This document shows, piece after piece, positions 10,553-21,942 of a DNA stretch of 64,000 bases. Source of the DNA: Edwardsiella ictaluri ATCC 33202 (GTDB lineage: Bacteria; Pseudomonadota; Gammaproteobacteria; Enterobacterales; Enterobacteriaceae); NCBI RefSeq assembly GCF_000264785.1, contig NZ_AFJI01000008.1:1-64000 (forward strand), read 5' to 3'. The notes under the pieces are model-generated. The model made no database searches and was not told the origin of the DNA. It saw only the letters and a program-made list of their open reading frames with translations. The position numbers were made by a program, and so were the translations under genes. Numbering within the stretch: position 1 is the first letter of the stretch; each line of letters starts with the position of its first letter.

Positions 10553-12067
10553 ATGACGCAACCTCGCCAATTGGCAGAACGTATTTCACGACTGAGCCAG
10601 GCGCTGGAGTCCGGGCTGTATGAACGGCAGCAGGCAGTACGTCTGTGTCTGCTGGCTGCGCTGTGCGGGGAAAGCGTCTTCCTGCTTGGGCCGCCGGGCA
10701 TTGCCAAAAGCTTAATCGCCCGTCGGCTTAAGTTTGCCTTTCGCAATGCACGCGCCTTTGAGTACCTGATGACCCGCTTTTCCACTCCGGAGGAGGTGTT
10801 TGGCCCCCTCTCTATTCAGGCACTAAAAGATGAAGGACGCTACCAGCGCCTGACCCAGGGCTACCTGCCAGAGGCCGAAATCGTCTTTTTGGATGAGGTA
10901 TGGAAAGCGGGCCCGGCCATTCTGAATACTCTGTTGACCGCCATCAACGAACGCCGTTTCCGTAACGGTGATCGGGAAGAGGATATCCCACTGCGCCTGC
11001 TGGTAACCGCCTCTAACGAGCTGCCTGACGCTGACGGGGGGCTGGAAGCGCTGTACGACCGTATGCTGATCCGCCTATGGCTGGATAAAGTGCAGGAAAA
11101 GAGTAATTTTCGGGCGCTGATCAATAACCACCAGGATGAAAATGCCAATCCTGTACCTGACAGCCTCAGCATCGACGGCGACGAGTTTCAACGCTGGCAA
11201 CAACAGCTAAGCGGTGTAACACTACCGGATAACGTCTTTGACCTCATATTTCAACTGCGCCAGCATATCGACACGCTGGAAAACACGCCTTATATATCCG
11301 ATCGACGCTGGAAAAAATCCGTACGCCTGCTGCAGGCCTGTGCCTTTTTCAGCGGCCGCAATGCCGTTGCGCCACTTGATTTGATCCTGCTGAAAGAGTG
11401 CCTATGGCACGATCTTTCCTCCCGCCAGCTGCTGAATCAGCACATCCAGCAGATCCTGACGCAGCAGGCCTACCGGCAGCAAAGGCTGTTGCTGCAGATC
11501 CAGCAGCTGGAAGGCCAATGGCTGCAAAGCCAGCGGACATATCAGCAGAACCGCGCGCTGACGCTACGACATAAATCCGCGCTGTTTAACCACAAGACCC
11601 ACTATACCCTGCCAGTGGATCTCAATTCGCCGCAGCTCACGCTGCTACTGCTGCAACCACTGCGCCTGCACGATATGCAGGTTACCCACTTAACCGTTGA
11701 AACCGCGGCGCTGACCCGCTGGCTGCAAAAAGGCGGCGAACTGCGGGCCCGCCTCAACGGTATCGGCTTTGCCCTGAGCATTGACGTTGATATTAATCCA
11801 CAGCATCAACTGGAGATCCGCGATATCAGCCATCAATCCAGCCTGCTGGGTCTGCCTGACGGTACGCGTCAGCCAGCAGATCCCACCATTCTGGCTGCTC
11901 TTGAGGAGATAAGGCAAACACTGCGCCAGCAGCGCCAACAGTTTGCCGGGCAGCAGCCCTGCCTGTTTGTCTGCCGTGAGTGGCTGGCCCAGATAGAGGC
12001 CAGCCTGCTGGAGGTGGATGAACAGCTTAATGCCCTAGCAACTCGGTTGCAGGGAGATACCCTCTAA
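10553..12067 (+). CDS. ravA: MoxR-type AAA+ ATPase RavA
   Basis: A 504-residue hexameric AAA+ ATPase; E. coli RavA has 498. Walker A GPPGIAKS is at about residues 45-52, Walker [13 protein letters not shown] at about 106-117, and the sensor [19 protein letters not shown] follows. The C-terminal half contains the LARA region that in E. coli binds the lysine decarboxylase LdcI. It overlaps nothing and ends one base before viaA, its VWA partner. In E. coli the pair is induced under anaerobic and stationary conditions and modulates respiratory complexes. Confidence 0.95.
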   Translation: MTQPRQLAERISRLSQALESGLYERQQAVRLCLLAALCGESVFLLGPPGIAKSLIARRLKFAFRNARAFEYLMTRFSTPEEVFGPLSIQALKDEGRYQRLTQGYLPEAEIVFLDEVWKAGPAILNTLLTAINERRFRNGDREEDIPLRLLVTASNELPDADGGLEALYDRMLIRLWLDKVQEKSNFRALINNHQDENANPVPDSLSIDGDEFQRWQQQLSGVTLPDNVFDLIFQLRQHIDTLENTPYISDRRWKKSVRLLQACAFFSGRNAVAPLDLILLKECLWHDLSSRQLLNQHIQQILTQQAYRQQRLLLQIQQLEGQWLQSQRTYQQNRALTLRHKSALFNHKTHYTLPVDLNSPQLTLLLLQPLRLHDMQVTHLTVETAALTRWLQKGGELRARLNGIGFALSIDVDINPQHQLEIRDISHQSSLLGLPDGTRQPADPTILAALEEIRQTLRQQRQQFAGQQPCLFVCREWLAQIEASLLEVDEQLNALATRLQGDTL

Positions 12068-12068
12068 C

Positions 12069-13523
12069 ATGCCGTCACTTGAGGCCGTAGAAGCTTTTCT
12101 GGTAATGAATGAAAGCGAGCTGCTGCAGGACTTTCTGGTCGGGCTGATAGCCGCCCCTCAGTTGGCGGTCTTCTTTGAAAAATATCCCCGCCTGCGCAAG
12201 ATCATCGATCGCGAGTGGCCCGGCTGGCAGCGCCGTCTACGTAAACGGATCCACGATACCAACGTACCCGATGATCTGGCTCAAGAATTTACGCTGTATC
12301 AGCATCAGCTCCTACTGGGCAGCGGTGAATTCTTCCGCCGCTTACCCGCAACCCTTGCCGCGCTGGATAGCCAAGGCTCTCCGTTTAGTCATAAAGCACA
12401 CCAGCTCTGTCCCGATGGGAAGATCACCCACAGCGACAGTTTTCACACACTGTTTTTACAGCAATGGCGCCTGAGCCTGGTCGCCCGTACTCTGACGCTC
12501 CACCACCAGGTGATGGAGCAGGAACGAGAGATGCTGCAGCAAGAGCTGCAACAGCGCATGCAACTCAGTGGCGCACTAGAACCGGTGCTGGTGGAGAATG
12601 AAAATGCCGCGGGCCGTCTCTGGGATATGAGCCGTGCACCGACGCATCACGGTGACTATCAGCTGCTGGTTCAGTACGGTGACTTTCTTGCCGGCCAGCC
12701 AGAGCTGCTGCAGCTGGCTGAACGGCTGGGGCGCAGCCGTGCCGCAGATCCTCAGGATCACGCAGACACTCAGCTGGAGATTCGCCGCGTACTGGTACGC
12801 GAGCCGGCCGTTATGCCTGAAGAGGTCAGCGGGATCCATCAAAGTGATGAGATCCTGCGTCTGATGCCCAGCGAGCTGTCGCTGCTGGGGCTCAGCGAGC
12901 TAGAGCTGGAGTTTTACCGCCGTCTGCTGGAAAAGCGCCTGATGACCTATCGTCTGCAGGGTGATGCCTGGCGTGAACAGCAAATTCAGCACAGGGTAAC
13001 GTACCGCCACCATCAACAGCAGCCCAAGGGACCGTTTATTGTCTGCGTAGACACGTCAGGTTCAATGGGAGGATTTCATGAGCAGTGTGCCAAAGCGTTC
13101 TGTCTGGCACTGATGCGCATCGCACTTGCCGATAATCGTCGCTGCTACATCATGCTGTTTTCTACTGCAATTGTGCAGTATGAACTGACCGCCGACAGCG
13201 GCATCGATCAGGCGATTCGTTTTCTCAGCCAGCGCTTTCGTGGGGGAACCGATCTGGCACGCTGCCTGGCGCAAACCTGTACACTGCTGCAGCAACCGAC
13301 CTGGCAACAGGCGGATGCAGTCGTCATTTCCGATTTTATTGCCCAGCGGTTGCCAGAAGAAACACAGGGTCTGATAAACCAGTTGCAAAAACAGGATGGC
13401 CACTGCTTTCACGCAGTGGCCATGTCGCCACATGGCAAGCCCAGCATAATGAAAGTCTTTGATTATATTTGGCGCTTCGACAGCGGAATTAAGGGACGTC
13501 TGCTGCGTCGTTGGCGCCATTGA
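12069..13523 (+). CDS. viaA: VWA-domain protein ViaA, partner of RavA
   Basis: A 484-residue cytoplasmic protein; E. coli ViaA has 483. A helical N-terminal region (about 1-310) is followed by a von Willebrand factor A domain. The metal-ion-dependent adhesion site is complete: DTSGSM near residue 328, the threonine of RGGTDL near residue 394, and VISDFIA near residue 418. MoxR-VWA pairs act as chaperone-like assemblies. The gene is translationally close to ravA and ends 3 bases from the convergent asnA. Confidence 0.95.
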   Translation: MPSLEAVEAFLVMNESELLQDFLVGLIAAPQLAVFFEKYPRLRKIIDREWPGWQRRLRKRIHDTNVPDDLAQEFTLYQHQLLLGSGEFFRRLPATLAALDSQGSPFSHKAHQLCPDGKITHSDSFHTLFLQQWRLSLVARTLTLHHQVMEQEREMLQQELQQRMQLSGALEPVLVENENAAGRLWDMSRAPTHHGDYQLLVQYGDFLAGQPELLQLAERLGRSRAADPQDHADTQLEIRRVLVREPAVMPEEVSGIHQSDEILRLMPSELSLLGLSELELEFYRRLLEKRLMTYRLQGDAWREQQIQHRVTYRHHQQQPKGPFIVCVDTSGSMGGFHEQCAKAFCLALMRIALADNRRCYIMLFSTAIVQYELTADSGIDQAIRFLSQRFRGGTDLARCLAQTCTLLQQPTWQQADAVVISDFIAQRLPEETQGLINQLQKQDGHCFHAVAMSPHGKPSIMKVFDYIWRFDSGIKGRLLRRWRH

Positions 13524-13526
13524 GTC

Positions 13527-14519
13527 TTAGAGAATCGCCTGCACGCGTTGGCGAATCTCCTGAGGCCATACACCGCACTGCACCTGACCGATGTGCTGCT
13601 GCTGCAGCAGCAGCATCACCAGACGGGATTGGCCGATACCGCCACCGATAGTCTGTGGCATATCTCCGCGCAGCAGTGACTGATGCCACTCCAGCGCCAG
13701 ACGATCCTCATCGTCCGTCAGCGCCAACTGACGCTTCAGCGCCTTGGCATCAACGCGGATCCCCATGGATGAGAGCTCAAAGGCATCACCCAGCACCGGG
13801 TTCCACACCAGAATATCGCCGTTGAGCCCACCGAAGCCCTCTGCGCCCAGCGACGTCCAGTCATCATAGTCCGGCGCGCGAACGTCATGGGCCTGACCGT
13901 TTGACAAGCGGCCGCCGATCCCGATCAGGAACACGGCGCCCAGCTCATGGGTGATCGCGCGCTCGCGGCCTTTGGCATCCAGATCCGGATAACGGCGTAA
14001 CAGAGCCTCACTGTGAATAAAATGGATTTCCGCGGGTAAAAATGGCGTTAAACCGTACTGCGCACACACTTCAGCCTCTGTTGTTTTCATCGCGGCATAA
14101 ATGTGGCGCACCGTCTCCTGCAGATAGGCAGGGGTACGCTCCCCATCGCCCATCACGCGCTCCCAGTCCCATTGATCCACGTACACCGAGTGGATCGCTG
14201 AGAGACGGTCCTCATCGGGACGCAGCGCCTTCATGTGGGTATACAGTCCTTCCCCCGGTGCAAAGTCATACATTCCCAGCGTCTTACGTTTCCATTTGGC
14301 CAGAGAATGCACCACTTCAAAGGCGTCCTGCGGCAGGTTCTTCACCTTTACCTGTACCGCCTTCTCATGACCGGAAAGGTTATCCTGCGTACCGTCGCCC
14401 AAACGGCTCAGGATCGGCGCCTGCACTTCAATGAGACCGAGACGCTGCTCCAGCTGACGGGAGAAATGTGCCTTAACAAAGCTGATCTGCTGCTGTTTTT
14501 CAATATAGGATTTTTTCAT
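13527..14519 (-). CDS. asnA: Aspartate-ammonia ligase (asparagine synthetase A)
   Basis: Makes L-asparagine from aspartate, ammonia and ATP in the cytoplasm. I start at the ATG ending at 14519 ([19 protein letters not shown]), giving 330 residues as in E. coli AsnA. A GTG 12 bases upstream is in frame but leaves no room for a ribosome site. The class II aminoacyl-tRNA synthetase-like fold is shown by [17 protein letters not shown] and by [13 protein letters not shown] near the C-terminus. It is divergent from its regulator asnC. Confidence 0.97.
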   Translation of the reverse strand: MKKSYIEKQQQISFVKAHFSRQLEQRLGLIEVQAPILSRLGDGTQDNLSGHEKAVQVKVKNLPQDAFEVVHSLAKWKRKTLGMYDFAPGEGLYTHMKALRPDEDRLSAIHSVYVDQWDWERVMGDGERTPAYLQETVRHIYAAMKTTEAEVCAQYGLTPFLPAEIHFIHSEALLRRYPDLDAKGRERAITHELGAVFLIGIGGRLSNGQAHDVRAPDYDDWTSLGAEGFGGLNGDILVWNPVLGDAFELSSMGIRVDAKALKRQLALTDDEDRLALEWHQSLLRGDMPQTIGGGIGQSRLVMLLLQQQHIGQVQCGVWPQEIRQRVQAIL

Positions 14520-14677
14520 TGTTGTACTCACTGCCTGTCTTTCTTTCCTGTTGATATTGATTAAGCAACAGATGCGACGATGAATTCAATAATCAACAAC
14601 AAATATTGCCTTATTGGTTTTAATCAATCATTTTATGGCGTCTATAATTGAATTTTATCTAAATCTAAAGGTAAAAA

Positions 14678-15139
14678 ATGGCAGAAATTTATCCGATCGA
14701 TAATCTCGATCGTGGCATCCTCAATGCGCTGATGCAAAATGCCCGTACGCCTTATGCTGAGCTGGCGAAAAATTTTAACGTCAGCCCGGGAACCATCCAC
14801 GTACGGGTAGAAAAGATGAAACAGGCAGGCGTCATTACCGGCGCCTGCATACAGGTCAGCCCTAAGATGTTGGGATATGACGTCTGCTGCTTCATCGGCA
14901 TTATTCTCAAAAGCGCTAAAGACTACCCGGCCGCCCTGGCGCGCTTGGAAAGTCTCAATGAAGTGGTCGAGGCCTATTACACCACCGGTCACTACAGTAT
15001 TTTCATTAAAGTAATGACCAAATCTATCGAAGCGCTGCAGCACGTACTTATCAACAAGATCCAGACCATTGATGAAATTCAGTCTACGGAAACGCTGATC
15101 TCACTGCAAAACCCGATCATGCGCGACATCAGGCCCTGA
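14678..15139 (+). CDS. asnC: Lrp/AsnC-family regulator AsnC
   Basis: A 153-residue regulator (E. coli 152). The N-terminal helix-turn-helix covers about residues 10-55 (YAELAKNFNVSPGTIHVRV) and is followed by the RAM ligand-binding domain. In E. coli AsnC activates asnA when asparagine is low and represses itself. The divergent asnA-asnC spacing of 158 bases is consistent with that arrangement. It reads toward mioC and oriC. Confidence 0.96.
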   Translation: MAEIYPIDNLDRGILNALMQNARTPYAELAKNFNVSPGTIHVRVEKMKQAGVITGACIQVSPKMLGYDVCCFIGIILKSAKDYPAALARLESLNEVVEAYYTTGHYSIFIKVMTKSIEALQHVLINKIQTIDEIQSTETLISLQNPIMRDIRP

Positions 15140-15150
15140 TCAGGATCGAG

Positions 15151-15211
15151 TTATCCGCATTCACACCCAGATTATCCACAGCTAGATCCCAGCAAATTCG
15201 CAGCGTACAAT
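15151..15211 (+). promoter_or_regulatory. mioC promoter with DnaA boxes
   Basis: A perfect DnaA box TTATCCACA lies at 15172-15180 and a one-mismatch box TTATCCGCA at 15151-15159, upstream of a -10 TACAAT (15206-15211). The -35 is poor and falls near the perfect box. This fits the DnaA-repressed mioC promoter known from E. coli, whose transcripts run through oriC. Confidence 0.75.
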
Positions 15212-15241
15212 AGCCCGTCCAAATCATTCGCTGGGATCATC

Positions 15242-15685
15242 ATGCCAAATATCACCGTTATCAGCGGCAGTACCTTAGGCAACGCCGAATATGTCGCCGA
15301 ACATCTGGCAGAAAAGTTAACTGAACGGGGTCATGACGTGCAGGTGCTGCACGGTCCGGATCTGGGTGAGCTACCCCAGCTGGGTATTTGGCTGGTGGTG
15401 ACATCGACGCACGGCGCCGGAGAGCTGCCGGACAACCTGCAACCGCTATTTGAACAGATAGAGACCCAGCAGCCGGATCTCTCAGGGATCCACTTTGGCG
15501 CTGTCGGTATCGGCAGCAGTGAATATGACACCTTTTGCGGAGGGATAGCGATCGTCGATCGTATTCTGATCGCATTCGGCGCTCAGCGCCTTGGTGAAAT
15601 GCTCAAGATCGATATCCAGCGCTGCGATATTCCAGAGGATCTCGCCGAGGAGTGGCTGATCCAATGGGAAAAACTTATCCAGTGA
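15242..15685 (+). CDS. mioC: Flavodoxin-like FMN protein MioC
   Basis: A 147-residue flavodoxin-fold protein, the same length as E. coli MioC. The FMN phosphate-binding loop SGSTLGNAEYVAEHL is at about residues 8-22, and the isoalloxazine-side loops TSTHGAGELP and GSSEYDTFCGG follow. E. coli MioC supports biotin synthase activity. Transcription from this gene enters oriC directly, so its promoter state can influence initiation. Its stop codon overlaps a weak DnaA-like 9-mer (15675-15683). Confidence 0.95.
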   Translation: MPNITVISGSTLGNAEYVAEHLAEKLTERGHDVQVLHGPDLGELPQLGIWLVVTSTHGAGELPDNLQPLFEQIETQQPDLSGIHFGAVGIGSSEYDTFCGGIAIVDRILIAFGAQRLGEMLKIDIQRCDIPEDLAEEWLIQWEKLIQ

Positions 15686-15699
15686 GTATGTTTTTTGCC

Positions 15700-15962
15700 C
15701 ACTTAGACTGTGTATAAGTCTTTTTATAAGCAGTAAAAAACCGGTAGTTATTCAAATAATAAACCAGTGCTGTTTTTACACCTGTGTATAACAACCAATA
15801 AAGATCCCAGCTTTTACGGTCTGGGATCACCGATCTTCCACAGTTAATGATCCTGCATAGTAACTTGATCCTTATTGATAAATTCGTGTTATCCACAAAG
15901 GATCAGGATCCTAATAGAAGATCTAATAAAGAGATCTTTAAATAAAAAAGATCTTTTAAATA
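15700..15962. other. Chromosomal replication origin oriC
   Basis: The mioC-mnmG gap holds all hallmarks of an enterobacterial origin. A perfect DnaA box R1 lies at 15889-15897 (TTATCCACA). TTATACACA-type boxes in reverse orientation lie at 15783-15791 (R2 position) and 15709-15717 (R4 position). Weaker matches TTATTCAAA (15748-15756, R3-like) and TTTTACGGT (15812-15820, R5M-like) follow the E. coli order. The unwinding element holds three AT-rich 13-mers on the minus strand, all of GATCTNTTNT type: 15911-15923, 15924-15936 and 15941-15953. Thirteen GATC sites fall between 15803 and 16045, fit for Dam methylation and SeqA binding. I could not place an IHF site with confidence. Confidence 0.96.
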
Positions 15963-15991
15963 CTGGGCGGAGGATCCGCGATCCACATAGG

Positions 15992-16020
15992 TTGGACCTG
16001 CGCCTAAACTTGAGTAGAAT
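15992..16020 (+). promoter_or_regulatory. mnmG (gidA) promoter
   Basis: -35 TTGGAC (15992-15997), exact 17-base spacer and -10 TAGAAT (16015-16020) are followed by a C-rich discriminator. In E. coli the gidA promoter beside oriC is under stringent control and its transcription helps origin opening. The C/G-rich start region here agrees with that. Confidence 0.75.
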
Positions 16021-16081
16021 CCCCACCCCTAGGCAAATAACGATCGTTGAGAGCCTTTCGGTCAGCGCGAGGTGTAGTACC

Positions 16082-17971
16082 ATGTTTTACCCCGATCCCT
16101 TTGACGTCATCATTATCGGTGGCGGCCATGCCGGTACCGAAGCGGCCATGGCTTCTGCCCGAATGGGCCGCCAGACCCTGTTATTAACACATAATATCGA
16201 TACGCTAGGACATATGTCCTGCAATCCAGCCATCGGTGGTATCGGTAAGGGGCACTTAGTAAAAGAGGTCGATGCCCTGGGGGGACTGATGGCTCAGGCG
16301 ATCGACAAAGGTGGGATCCAGTTTAGGATCCTCAACGGCAGCAAAGGACCCGCGGTACGTGCAACCCGGGCACAGGCCGATCGCATACTGTATCGTCAGG
16401 CGGTACGTATGGCGCTAGAGAACCAGCCCAACCTGATGATCTTTCAACAGGCTGTAGAGGATCTGATCGTTGAAAACGATCGCGTCGTCGGTGCGGTTAC
16501 CCAAATGGGGCTAAAGTTCCGCGCCAAAGCTGTGGTTCTCACCGTAGGCACGTTCCTGAACGGTAAAATTCATATCGGTCTGGAGAACTACAGCGGTGGT
16601 CGCGCAGGCGATCCGCCTTCCATCGGACTGGCCCGCCGCCTGCGCGAGTTACCGCTACGGGTAAACCGACTGAAAACCGGCACACCTCCGCGCCTTGACG
16701 CTCGAACCATCGACTTCAGCGTGCTGGCGCAGCAGCACGGTGACAACCCAGCGCCGGTTTTTTCTTTCCTCGGTGAGGCCAGTCAGCATCCGCGTCAGGT
16801 ACCGTGCTATATAACGCATACCAACGAACATACCCATGAGGTGATCCGCGGCAATCTGGATCGCAGCCCGATGTATGCCGGGATCATCGAGGGGATCGGC
16901 CCACGCTATTGCCCGTCGATCGAAGATAAGGTGATGCGCTTTGCCGATCGTAATGCGCACCAGATCTTTTTGGAGCCAGAGGGACTGAGCAGCAATGAGA
17001 TCTATCCAAACGGGATCTCAACCAGCTTGCCGTTTGACGTTCAGATGGCCATCGTACGGTCGATGGCGGGGATGCAAAACACCCGCATCGTGCGTCCGGG
17101 GTATGCGATTGAGTATGATTTCTTCGATCCGCGGGACTTGAAGCCCACCCTGGAGAGTAAATACATTCAGGGGCTGTTCTTCGCCGGTCAGATCAACGGC
17201 ACAACCGGCTATGAGGAAGCGGCGGCACAGGGGTTACTGGCAGGCCTGAACGCTGGACGCTGTGCTGCCGATTTAGAAGGTTGGATGCCCCGTCGCGACG
17301 AGGCATACCTTGGCGTGCTGGTGGATGACCTGTGTACCCTGGGTACCAAAGAGCCCTACCGCATGTTTACCTCACGTGCGGAGTATCGTCTGATGTTGCG
17401 TGAAGATAACGCCGACTTGCGTTTGACCCCGATAGGGCGTGAACTGGGTCTGGTCGACGATGTGCGTTGGGCCCAGTTTAACCAGAAGCTGGAAAACATG
17501 GAGCGTGAACGTCAGCGCCTGCGTGAAACCTGGGTACACCCGCAGTCTGAACGGGCGGCTGAGGTGAATGTGTTGTTAAAAACCCCGCTGTCTCGCGAGG
17601 CCAGCGGTGAGGATCTATTGCGTAGGCCTGAGATGGATTATGCCACGCTGACCTCGCTGTCTCCGTTTTATCCACCGCTGGCGGATCGTCAGGCGGCTGA
17701 GCAGGTTGAGATCCAAGTTAAATACCAAGGGTATATTGCCCGTCAGCAGGACGAAATTGAAAAGCAGCTGCGTAACGAAAATACGTTGCTGCCAGCCGAT
17801 TTGGACTATCGTCAGGTCAATGGCTTGTCCAATGAGGTGATCGCGAAACTTAACGATCATAAACCCAGCTCTATCGGTCAGGCATCGCGTATTTCCGGTA
17901 TTACGCCTGCAGCGATCTCTATTCTGCTGGTGTGGCTGAAAAAGCAGGGAATGCTGCGTCGCAGCCTGTAG
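16082..17971 (+). CDS. mnmG: tRNA uridine-5-carboxymethylaminomethyl modification enzyme MnmG (GidA)
   Basis: FAD-dependent enzyme that, with the GTPase MnmE (also in this window), installs the cmnm5 group on U34 of certain tRNAs. I start at the ATG at 16082, which gives 629 residues as in E. coli; longer in-frame starts would reach back through oriC. The FAD-binding GGGHAG is at residues 13-18. The conserved [12 protein letters not shown] and the C-terminal MnmE-binding helical domain ([21 protein letters not shown]) are present. Confidence 0.97.
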   Translation: MFYPDPFDVIIIGGGHAGTEAAMASARMGRQTLLLTHNIDTLGHMSCNPAIGGIGKGHLVKEVDALGGLMAQAIDKGGIQFRILNGSKGPAVRATRAQADRILYRQAVRMALENQPNLMIFQQAVEDLIVENDRVVGAVTQMGLKFRAKAVVLTVGTFLNGKIHIGLENYSGGRAGDPPSIGLARRLRELPLRVNRLKTGTPPRLDARTIDFSVLAQQHGDNPAPVFSFLGEASQHPRQVPCYITHTNEHTHEVIRGNLDRSPMYAGIIEGIGPRYCPSIEDKVMRFADRNAHQIFLEPEGLSSNEIYPNGISTSLPFDVQMAIVRSMAGMQNTRIVRPGYAIEYDFFDPRDLKPTLESKYIQGLFFAGQINGTTGYEEAAAQGLLAGLNAGRCAADLEGWMPRRDEAYLGVLVDDLCTLGTKEPYRMFTSRAEYRLMLREDNADLRLTPIGRELGLVDDVRWAQFNQKLENMERERQRLRETWVHPQSERAAEVNVLLKTPLSREASGEDLLRRPEMDYATLTSLSPFYPPLADRQAAEQVEIQVKYQGYIARQQDEIEKQLRNENTLLPADLDYRQVNGLSNEVIAKLNDHKPSSIGQASRISGITPAAISILLVWLKKQGMLRRSL

Positions 17972-18013
17972 CTGCGCGCCCATTGGCCGCTGCCTGGCGG
18001 CCATTATTCACGA

Positions 18014-18036
18014 CCGGCCGTCTTTAAGACGGCCGG
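18014..18036. other. Perfect GC-rich palindrome between mnmG and rsmG
   Basis: Eleven-base arms CCGGCCGTCTT and AAGACGGCCGG (18014-18024 and 18026-18036) around a single T can form a strong hairpin 20 bases before the rsmG start. Only CTTT follows, so it is at best a weak terminator or attenuator. It may instead protect mnmG mRNA. Confidence 0.55.
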
Positions 18037-18056
18037 CTTTGATTGAGGTATATACC

Positions 18057-18677
18057 TTGTACAAGCAACTGGACACGCTGCTGGCGCAGGCCGGCATTTC
18101 GTTAACCGATCAGCAAAAACAACGGCTACTGGGCTACGTATCTCTGCTGGATAAGTGGAATAAGGCCTATAACCTGACCTCTGTACGCGAGCCGCGCGAC
18201 ATGCTGGTGCGCCATATCATGGACAGCATCGTTGTGAGTCCTTATCTGCAGGGGCTGCGGTTCATCGACGTGGGAACAGGACCGGGTCTGCCGGGGATCC
18301 CTCTGGCTATTGTGCGCCCTGATGCCAATTTCACGCTGCTGGATAGCTTAGGCAAGCGGGTACGTTTCCTGCGTCAGGTCCAGCATGAGCTGCGTTTGGA
18401 CAATATTGAGCCGGTGCAGAGCCGGGTCGAGGCGTTTGTCGCAGAGCCGCCTTTTGACGGTGTGATCAGCCGTGCTTTTGCCTCTTTACAGGATATGGTG
18501 TCTTGGTGTCATCATCTCCCAGCCGCGCACCATGGACGCTTTTATGCCCTGAAGGGGGGAGTTCCACAGGATGAGCTGCAAAGCTTACCGGCCGGCGTTA
18601 GCGTGGATCAACTGATCCGCCTGCAGGTGCCAATGCTGGAGGGGGAACGCCATCTGGTGGTACTAAAATCCGATTAA
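18057..18677 (+). CDS. rsmG: 16S rRNA (guanine-N7) methyltransferase RsmG (GidB)
   Basis: S-adenosylmethionine-dependent methyltransferase that forms m7G527 in 16S rRNA. I choose the TTG at 18057 because a GAGG ribosome site lies about 8 bases upstream. This gives 206 residues, near the 207 of E. coli. An earlier TTG at 18039 would add six residues and start inside the hairpin's tail. The SAM-binding motif [17 protein letters not shown] occurs near residues 69-85, and the conserved [11 protein letters not shown] lies upstream of it. Confidence 0.93.
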   Translation: MYKQLDTLLAQAGISLTDQQKQRLLGYVSLLDKWNKAYNLTSVREPRDMLVRHIMDSIVVSPYLQGLRFIDVGTGPGLPGIPLAIVRPDANFTLLDSLGKRVRFLRQVQHELRLDNIEPVQSRVEAFVAEPPFDGVISRAFASLQDMVSWCHHLPAAHHGRFYALKGGVPQDELQSLPAGVSVDQLIRLQVPMLEGERHLVVLKSD

Positions 18678-19199
18678 TTTTGTTTTCTGTCAAAAAAACA
18701 AAAAAAACATTGCATAGTAAGTGAACGGATCAACCGTTAATAACTTGAATCATTTGTAGACATATATTTCATTTGTTTACCGTTTGTTTACAATGTTTGC
18801 GTGATTATCCTCTTGCCTAAGCACTGTTAATCCGACCGCTATCTCTCTCTGCCCGTGTATTTTTGCCGTATTGTTTCCCGTTTAGGGGCGGGCAGATAAG
18901 AGGGGAACGATATGTCAACAGGCTGTTTCCATTTGGTTTTGAACTATAGATTGATGGGGTAATCAACTGATTTTATGATTTTAAATGTATATATCAGCAG
19001 TATTGGCTAAAAAATAGCCTTTCCTCTATGGTATATAGGTTTTTCTTCTATGTAGTTAGGTGATCATTAAACAGCGTAAAAATGTAAGATTGGAATTGTG
19101 TTATGTATTGGTCAAAAAGGATATTTCGTCGATTCTGTGTGTTCGGTGATAAATCGTGAAAATATTTAAATTACCATTCACTTTTTGGCTACTTATACA
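18678..19199. other. AT-rich non-coding gap before the atp operon
   Basis: About 520 bases with no credible reading frame. The stretch is rich in A/T runs (for example around 18680-18715 and 18960-19130). E. coli has a gap of similar size here. I see no terminator with a T-tract, no tRNA and no clear small RNA. Confidence 0.6.
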
Positions 19200-19227
19200 T
19201 TGAATTTGTAGGGATGCACCGTATAAT
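19200..19227 (+). promoter_or_regulatory. atp operon promoter
   Basis: -35 TTGAAT (19200-19205), 16-base spacer and -10 TATAAT (19222-19227). The -10 and the leader with TTGACTC closely resemble the E. coli atpI promoter region. Start codon of atpI is about 90 bases downstream. Confidence 0.75.
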
Positions 19228-19324
19228 TTTCACGTTTTTCTGGCTTGACTCAGCCTCGCAAAGGCAGTTTTATTACGTCACTCAAATCGGCATCCCTCCT
19301 GGGGGTTTGGAGAGAGCAAACGTC

Positions 19325-19702
19325 ATGTCTGGAGCGCTTTATGGCGGAAAGATCGCACGTAACTTGCTGATTCTACAGCTAGTGACCTTTGTTCTATTCA
19401 GTATATGCCTGTCGATAAAATCGGTAGGCTGGGGATGGTCCGCACTGTTGGGCGGGCTTTCCGCCTGGTTACCCAATGCCGTGTTTATGCTGTTTGCCTT
19501 GGGTTCGCGGGCCGAAGTGCGGGCTGAGGGGCGTATTGCTTGGGCATTCGCTCTGGGCGAGGCGCTTAAAATGGTCTGCACGATAGCCCTGCTTATCGTG
19601 TCGCTAGGGGGGTTTAAGGCGGTTTTTCTTCCGCTTGGCCTGACTTACATTGCGGTGCTGGTGGTGCAGGTAGCAGCGCCGGCATTTATTAGTCGTAATT
19701 AA
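19325..19702 (+). CDS. atpI: ATP synthase accessory protein AtpI
   Basis: A 125-residue inner-membrane protein with four hydrophobic segments, close to the 126 of E. coli AtpI. I start at the ATG at 19325 (MSGALYGGKIARNLLILQL); a frame extension upstream would begin inside the promoter. AtpI helps assemble the c-ring or stabilise the complex and is not essential in E. coli. Typically it is the least conserved gene of the operon, as here. Confidence 0.9.
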   Translation: MSGALYGGKIARNLLILQLVTFVLFSICLSIKSVGWGWSALLGGLSAWLPNAVFMLFALGSRAEVRAEGRIAWAFALGEALKMVCTIALLIVSLGGFKAVFLPLGLTYIAVLVVQVAAPAFISRN

Positions 19703-19727
19703 AACAGTTACCGTATTAACTACTTAA

Positions 19728-20561
<834 letters not shown>

Positions 20562-20563
20562 TT

Positions 20564-20890
<327 letters not shown>

Positions 20891-20911
20891 TAATTTAAGA
20901 GGCATTGTGCT

Positions 20912-21382
20912 GTGAATCTTAACGCAACAATCCTCGGCCAGGCCATCGCGTTTGTCCTGTTCGTCTGGTTCTGCATGAAGTATGTATGGCCGCCGCTTAT
21001 GGCTGCCATTGAGAAGCGTCAGAAAGAGATTGCTGACGGTCTCTCTTCCGCAGAGCGTGCGAAGAAAGATCTGGACTTGGCGCAGGCCAATGCGACCGAC
21101 CAGCTGAAGAAAGCCAAGGCTGACGCACAGGTGATCATCGAGCAGGCGAACAAGCGTAAGTCTCAGATCATCGATGAGGCGAAGGCGGAAGCAGAACAGG
21201 AACGCGCCAAGATCGTCGCGCAGGCGCAGGCTGAAATCGATGCCGAACGCAAGCGTGCCCGTGAAGAGCTGCGTAAACAGGTCGCCATGTTGGCAATCGC
21301 TGGTGCCGAGAAAATTATTGAACGTTCCGTGGATGAAGCTGCGAACAGCGACATCGTCGATAAACTGGTCGCTGAACTGTAA
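20912..21382 (+). CDS. atpF: ATP synthase F0 subunit b
   Basis: A 156-residue peripheral-stalk subunit. A single N-terminal membrane helix (about residues 5-25) is followed by a long charged coiled-coil that dimerises and binds subunit delta. Translation starts at GTG (20912), as in E. coli, giving [17 protein letters not shown]. The spacing to atpE is 59 bases. Confidence 0.98.
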   Translation: MNLNATILGQAIAFVLFVWFCMKYVWPPLMAAIEKRQKEIADGLSSAERAKKDLDLAQANATDQLKKAKADAQVIIEQANKRKSQIIDEAKAEAEQERAKIVAQAQAEIDAERKRAREELRKQVAMLAIAGAEKIIERSVDEAANSDIVDKLVAEL

Positions 21383-21396
21383 GGAGGGAGGGGCCG

Positions 21397-21930
21397 ATGT
21401 CTGAATTTATCACGGTAGCTCGCCCCTACGCCAAAGCAGCTTTTGACTTTGCTGTTGAGCATAACAGCCTGGATCGTTGGCAGAACATGCTGACGTTCAG
21501 CGCTGAGGTGACCCGCAATGAAAGCGTGGCCGAAATGTTGTCCGGTGCCTTGGCTCCGGAGACCCTTGCGGCATTCTTCATTGATATTTGCGGCGACCAG
21601 CTCGATGAATCCGGTCAGAACTTCATTAAAGTGATGGCGGAAAACGGACGTTTACAGGTTATTCCTGACGTGCTGCAGCAGTTTATTGCACTGCGTGATG
21701 CGATGGAAGCGACGGCAGATGTGGAAGTCACCTCTGCAGCGCCCCTGACTCAGGCGCAGCTGGATAAAATCAGCGCCGCAATGGAACAACGTCTGTCACG
21801 TAAAGTGAAGCTGAATTGCAAAATTGATAAGTCTGTATTGGCCGGCGTGGTTATCCGCGCGGGTGACCTGGTGATCGATGGCAGCATTCGTGGCCGTTTG
21901 GATCGCCTGACAGACGTCTTGCAGTCTTAA
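21397..21930 (+). CDS. atpH: ATP synthase F1 subunit delta
   Basis: A 177-residue subunit linking the peripheral stalk to the top of F1. Its six-helix N-terminal domain begins [19 protein letters not shown], the family signature. The C-terminal part [22 protein letters not shown] is highly conserved. It lies 14 bases after atpF behind an AAGGAGGG ribosome site. Confidence 0.98.
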   Translation: MSEFITVARPYAKAAFDFAVEHNSLDRWQNMLTFSAEVTRNESVAEMLSGALAPETLAAFFIDICGDQLDESGQNFIKVMAENGRLQVIPDVLQQFIALRDAMEATADVEVTSAAPLTQAQLDKISAAMEQRLSRKVKLNCKIDKSVLAGVVIRAGDLVIDGSIRGRLDRLTDVLQS

Positions 21931-21942
21931 GGGGACTGGAGC

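Noticed and set aside
18678-19199. Possible small RNA in the long gap before the atp operon
   Set aside because: AT-rich, with no promoter-terminator pair; nothing supports a transcript.
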